Part shown: piece after piece, positions 4,930 to 5,650 of the stretch
Position numbering within the stretch: the first letter of the stretch is position 1
How the letters are laid out: every line of letters starts with the position of its first letter
From: Alphaproteobacteria bacterium
GTDB lineage: Bacteria; Pseudomonadota; Alphaproteobacteria; M2410
Reading direction: 5' to 3'
Length of the DNA stretch: 5,650 bases
NCBI GenBank assembly: GCA_021774955.1
Contig: JAJFIN010000283.1
Coordinates: 1-5,650 of the forward strand
Notes under the pieces: generated by a model
What the model was told of the DNA's origin: nothing
Databases searched by the model: none
What the model saw: the letters and a program-made list of their open reading frames with translations, nothing else
Made by a program: the position numbers and the translations under genes

Positions 4930-5349
4930 ATGAAAGATATCGACATGTCTGAGATTTTAGAAAAACAGAAAAACCACACCAAGGCCGCCCTCGAGCTTTT
5001 GTTTAGCTCGGACATTTCGTTTGAGCATAAAAAGCGCGACATCACACGATACATTAATCCAGAGAAATATACTCAGCATAGCCCTGAACTTGCCAACGGG
5101 TTGGATGCTTTACTAGATCTCGTTGAACAATTCGATGTGGACCATCCAGGCTACTCGGTCGATGTAAAACGTGTTTTCGCTGAAGGCAACTACAGCATCG
5201 CCCATTGCCATTACAAGTTTGGCGATAAGGATAAAACCGGCAAAGCGATTGTCGAGATCTTTCGGTTTGAAGACGGTTTGATGGTCGAACATTGGGACGT
5301 CATTCAGGAGGTTCCCTTAGATGACGCCAACGGAAACGGCATGTTTTGA
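4930..5349 (+). CDS. SnoaL/NTF2-like protein
   Basis: A 139-residue protein of the NTF2-like superfamily, resembling the SnoaL-like group annotated as predicted aldol-condensation-type enzymes. Features seen are an N-terminal helix region (about 8-25), the signature RYINPEKYTQHSPELANGLDAL in the region 40-61 (with H50), a strand at YSIAHCHYKF (88-97), and the C-terminal VEIFRFEDGLMVEHWDVIQEV region (108-128, with H121, W122 and D123). The fold is a cone-shaped barrel with a hydrophobic pocket, used by relatives as isomerases, cyclases, hydrolases or binding proteins, so the reaction here is not determined. There is no signal peptide, so it is probably cytoplasmic. The ATG at 4930 is taken as the start, but neither it nor the in-frame ATG at 4945 has a clear ribosome site. 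The M20 gene follows after 54 bases, probably in the same operon. Confidence 0.88.
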   Translation: MKDIDMSEILEKQKNHTKAALELLFSSDISFEHKKRDITRYINPEKYTQHSPELANGLDALLDLVEQFDVDHPGYSVDVKRVFAEGNYSIAHCHYKFGDKDKTGKAIVEIFRFEDGLMVEHWDVIQEVPLDDANGNGMF

Positions 5350-5403
5350 GAACAAAAACCGGCTTTCAGAGCCAGTCTCACCGGCAAAGGAAGCCCCGCA
5401 CTC

Positions 5404-5650
5404 ATGTTCAGCGCCGTAGAATACACCCAAGATCTCATCCGCTTCGACACGACCAACCCTCCTGGAAACGAAGGGGCCTGTGGAGAGTTTGTTGCCAACA
5501 CCCTTGCACAGGCAGGCTTTCACATCGAACGCCAATTGTTCGGAGACAATCGCGTCAATGTTGTCGCGACATTGGCAGGTACCGACATCAACAATGATCC
5601 GCTTGTCATGACCGGGCATTTAGATACCGTGCCTTTGGGCAATGCAAAAT
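5404..5650 (+). CDS. M20-family metallohydrolase, N-terminal part (cut by window end)
   Basis: The first 82 codons of a gene that runs off the window. The protein begins MFSAVEYTQDLIRFDTTNPP and continues with GNEGACGEFVANTL and LVMTGHLDTVP, the classical start of M20 zinc peptidases and deacylases (ArgE, DapE, carboxypeptidase G2 and acylase relatives). H72 is the expected first metal ligand and D74 its conserved partner. Family members hydrolyse amide bonds of acylated amino acids, small peptides or related compounds in the cytoplasm. Specificity sits mostly in the missing part. The ATG at 5404 is the only usable start after the in-frame stop at 5347-5349; AAAGGAAG lies upstream at a slightly long distance. 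With a 54-base gap and no terminator after the SnoaL-like gene, the two are probably co-transcribed. Confidence 0.9.
   Translation, partial: MFSAVEYTQDLIRFDTTNPPGNEGACGEFVANTLAQAGFHIERQLFGDNRVNVVATLAGTDINNDPLVMTGHLDTVPLGNAK

Noticed and set aside
4598..5054. Open frames of about 80 codons on each strand across the divergent region
   Set aside because: The plus-strand one overlaps EthD in antisense and then promoter DNA; the minus-strand one overlaps the SnoaL-like gene. Neither has a credible start or family resemblance.
5304..5619. Open frames (65-100 codons) on both strands near the right end
   Set aside because: The plus-strand frame at 5346 and the minus-strand frames are alternative readings of the M20 gene, which has the family's motifs in frame from 5404.
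1..5650. CRISPR array, transposon inverted repeats or toxin-antitoxin pair
   Set aside because: No regularly spaced repeats, no transposase and no small paired genes of that type were seen on either strand.

Overview
The window looks like one end of an integrated element in a Gram-negative alphaproteobacterium, possibly a sphingomonad or a relative. Three things suggest this: an alphaproteobacterial-style tyrosine integrase with an Arm/DUF4102 N-terminus, a TonB-dependent outer-membrane receptor with the DEIVVTAT TonB box common in such organisms, and a SnoaL-like/EthD-like/M20 neighbourhood of catabolic type. The taxonomic placement is inference from protein style only.

Left end (1-1491): the first ~50 bases are the 3' half of a tRNA-Gly(GCC) gene on the minus strand. 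It runs from the anticodon arm to the encoded CCA, and its 5' half is missing. This is the usual scar of integration into a tRNA gene. After a 150-base gap with an 11-bp tandem repeat comes a complete tyrosine integrase (202-1491, +) with all expected catalytic residues. Position ~51 is therefore probably an attachment-site junction, and the DNA to the right is probably the element.

Middle (1492-3986): a strong hairpin (1594-1629) separates the integrase from a convergent gene for a complete 780-residue TonB-dependent receptor (minus strand) with signal peptide, TonB box, plug, barrel and terminal Phe.

Right part (3987-5650): upstream of the receptor and on the same strand is a small EthD-family protein (4306-4626). 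Divergent from it are a SnoaL/NTF2-like protein (4930-5349, +) and, 54 bases further on, the start of an M20-family zinc amidohydrolase (5404 to the window edge). These four genes could form a small uptake-and-degradation unit: the receptor imports a compound, the M20 enzyme hydrolyses an amide or peptide bond, and the two small alpha/beta-barrel proteins act on the products. The substrate cannot be read from the sequence.

The most interesting non-coding signal is a shared element, roughly ATACTTTCTGAATGGAG. It lies upstream of the receptor gene (4157-4178), the EthD gene (4657-4683) and, in weaker form, the SnoaL gene (4851-4869), each time in the orientation of the gene it precedes. A fourth degenerate copy (4799-4814) faces the third. 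This suggests a local regulon. A dense group of dyads (4108-4148, with a partner at 4240-4250) lies between the receptor gene and its copy of the motif.
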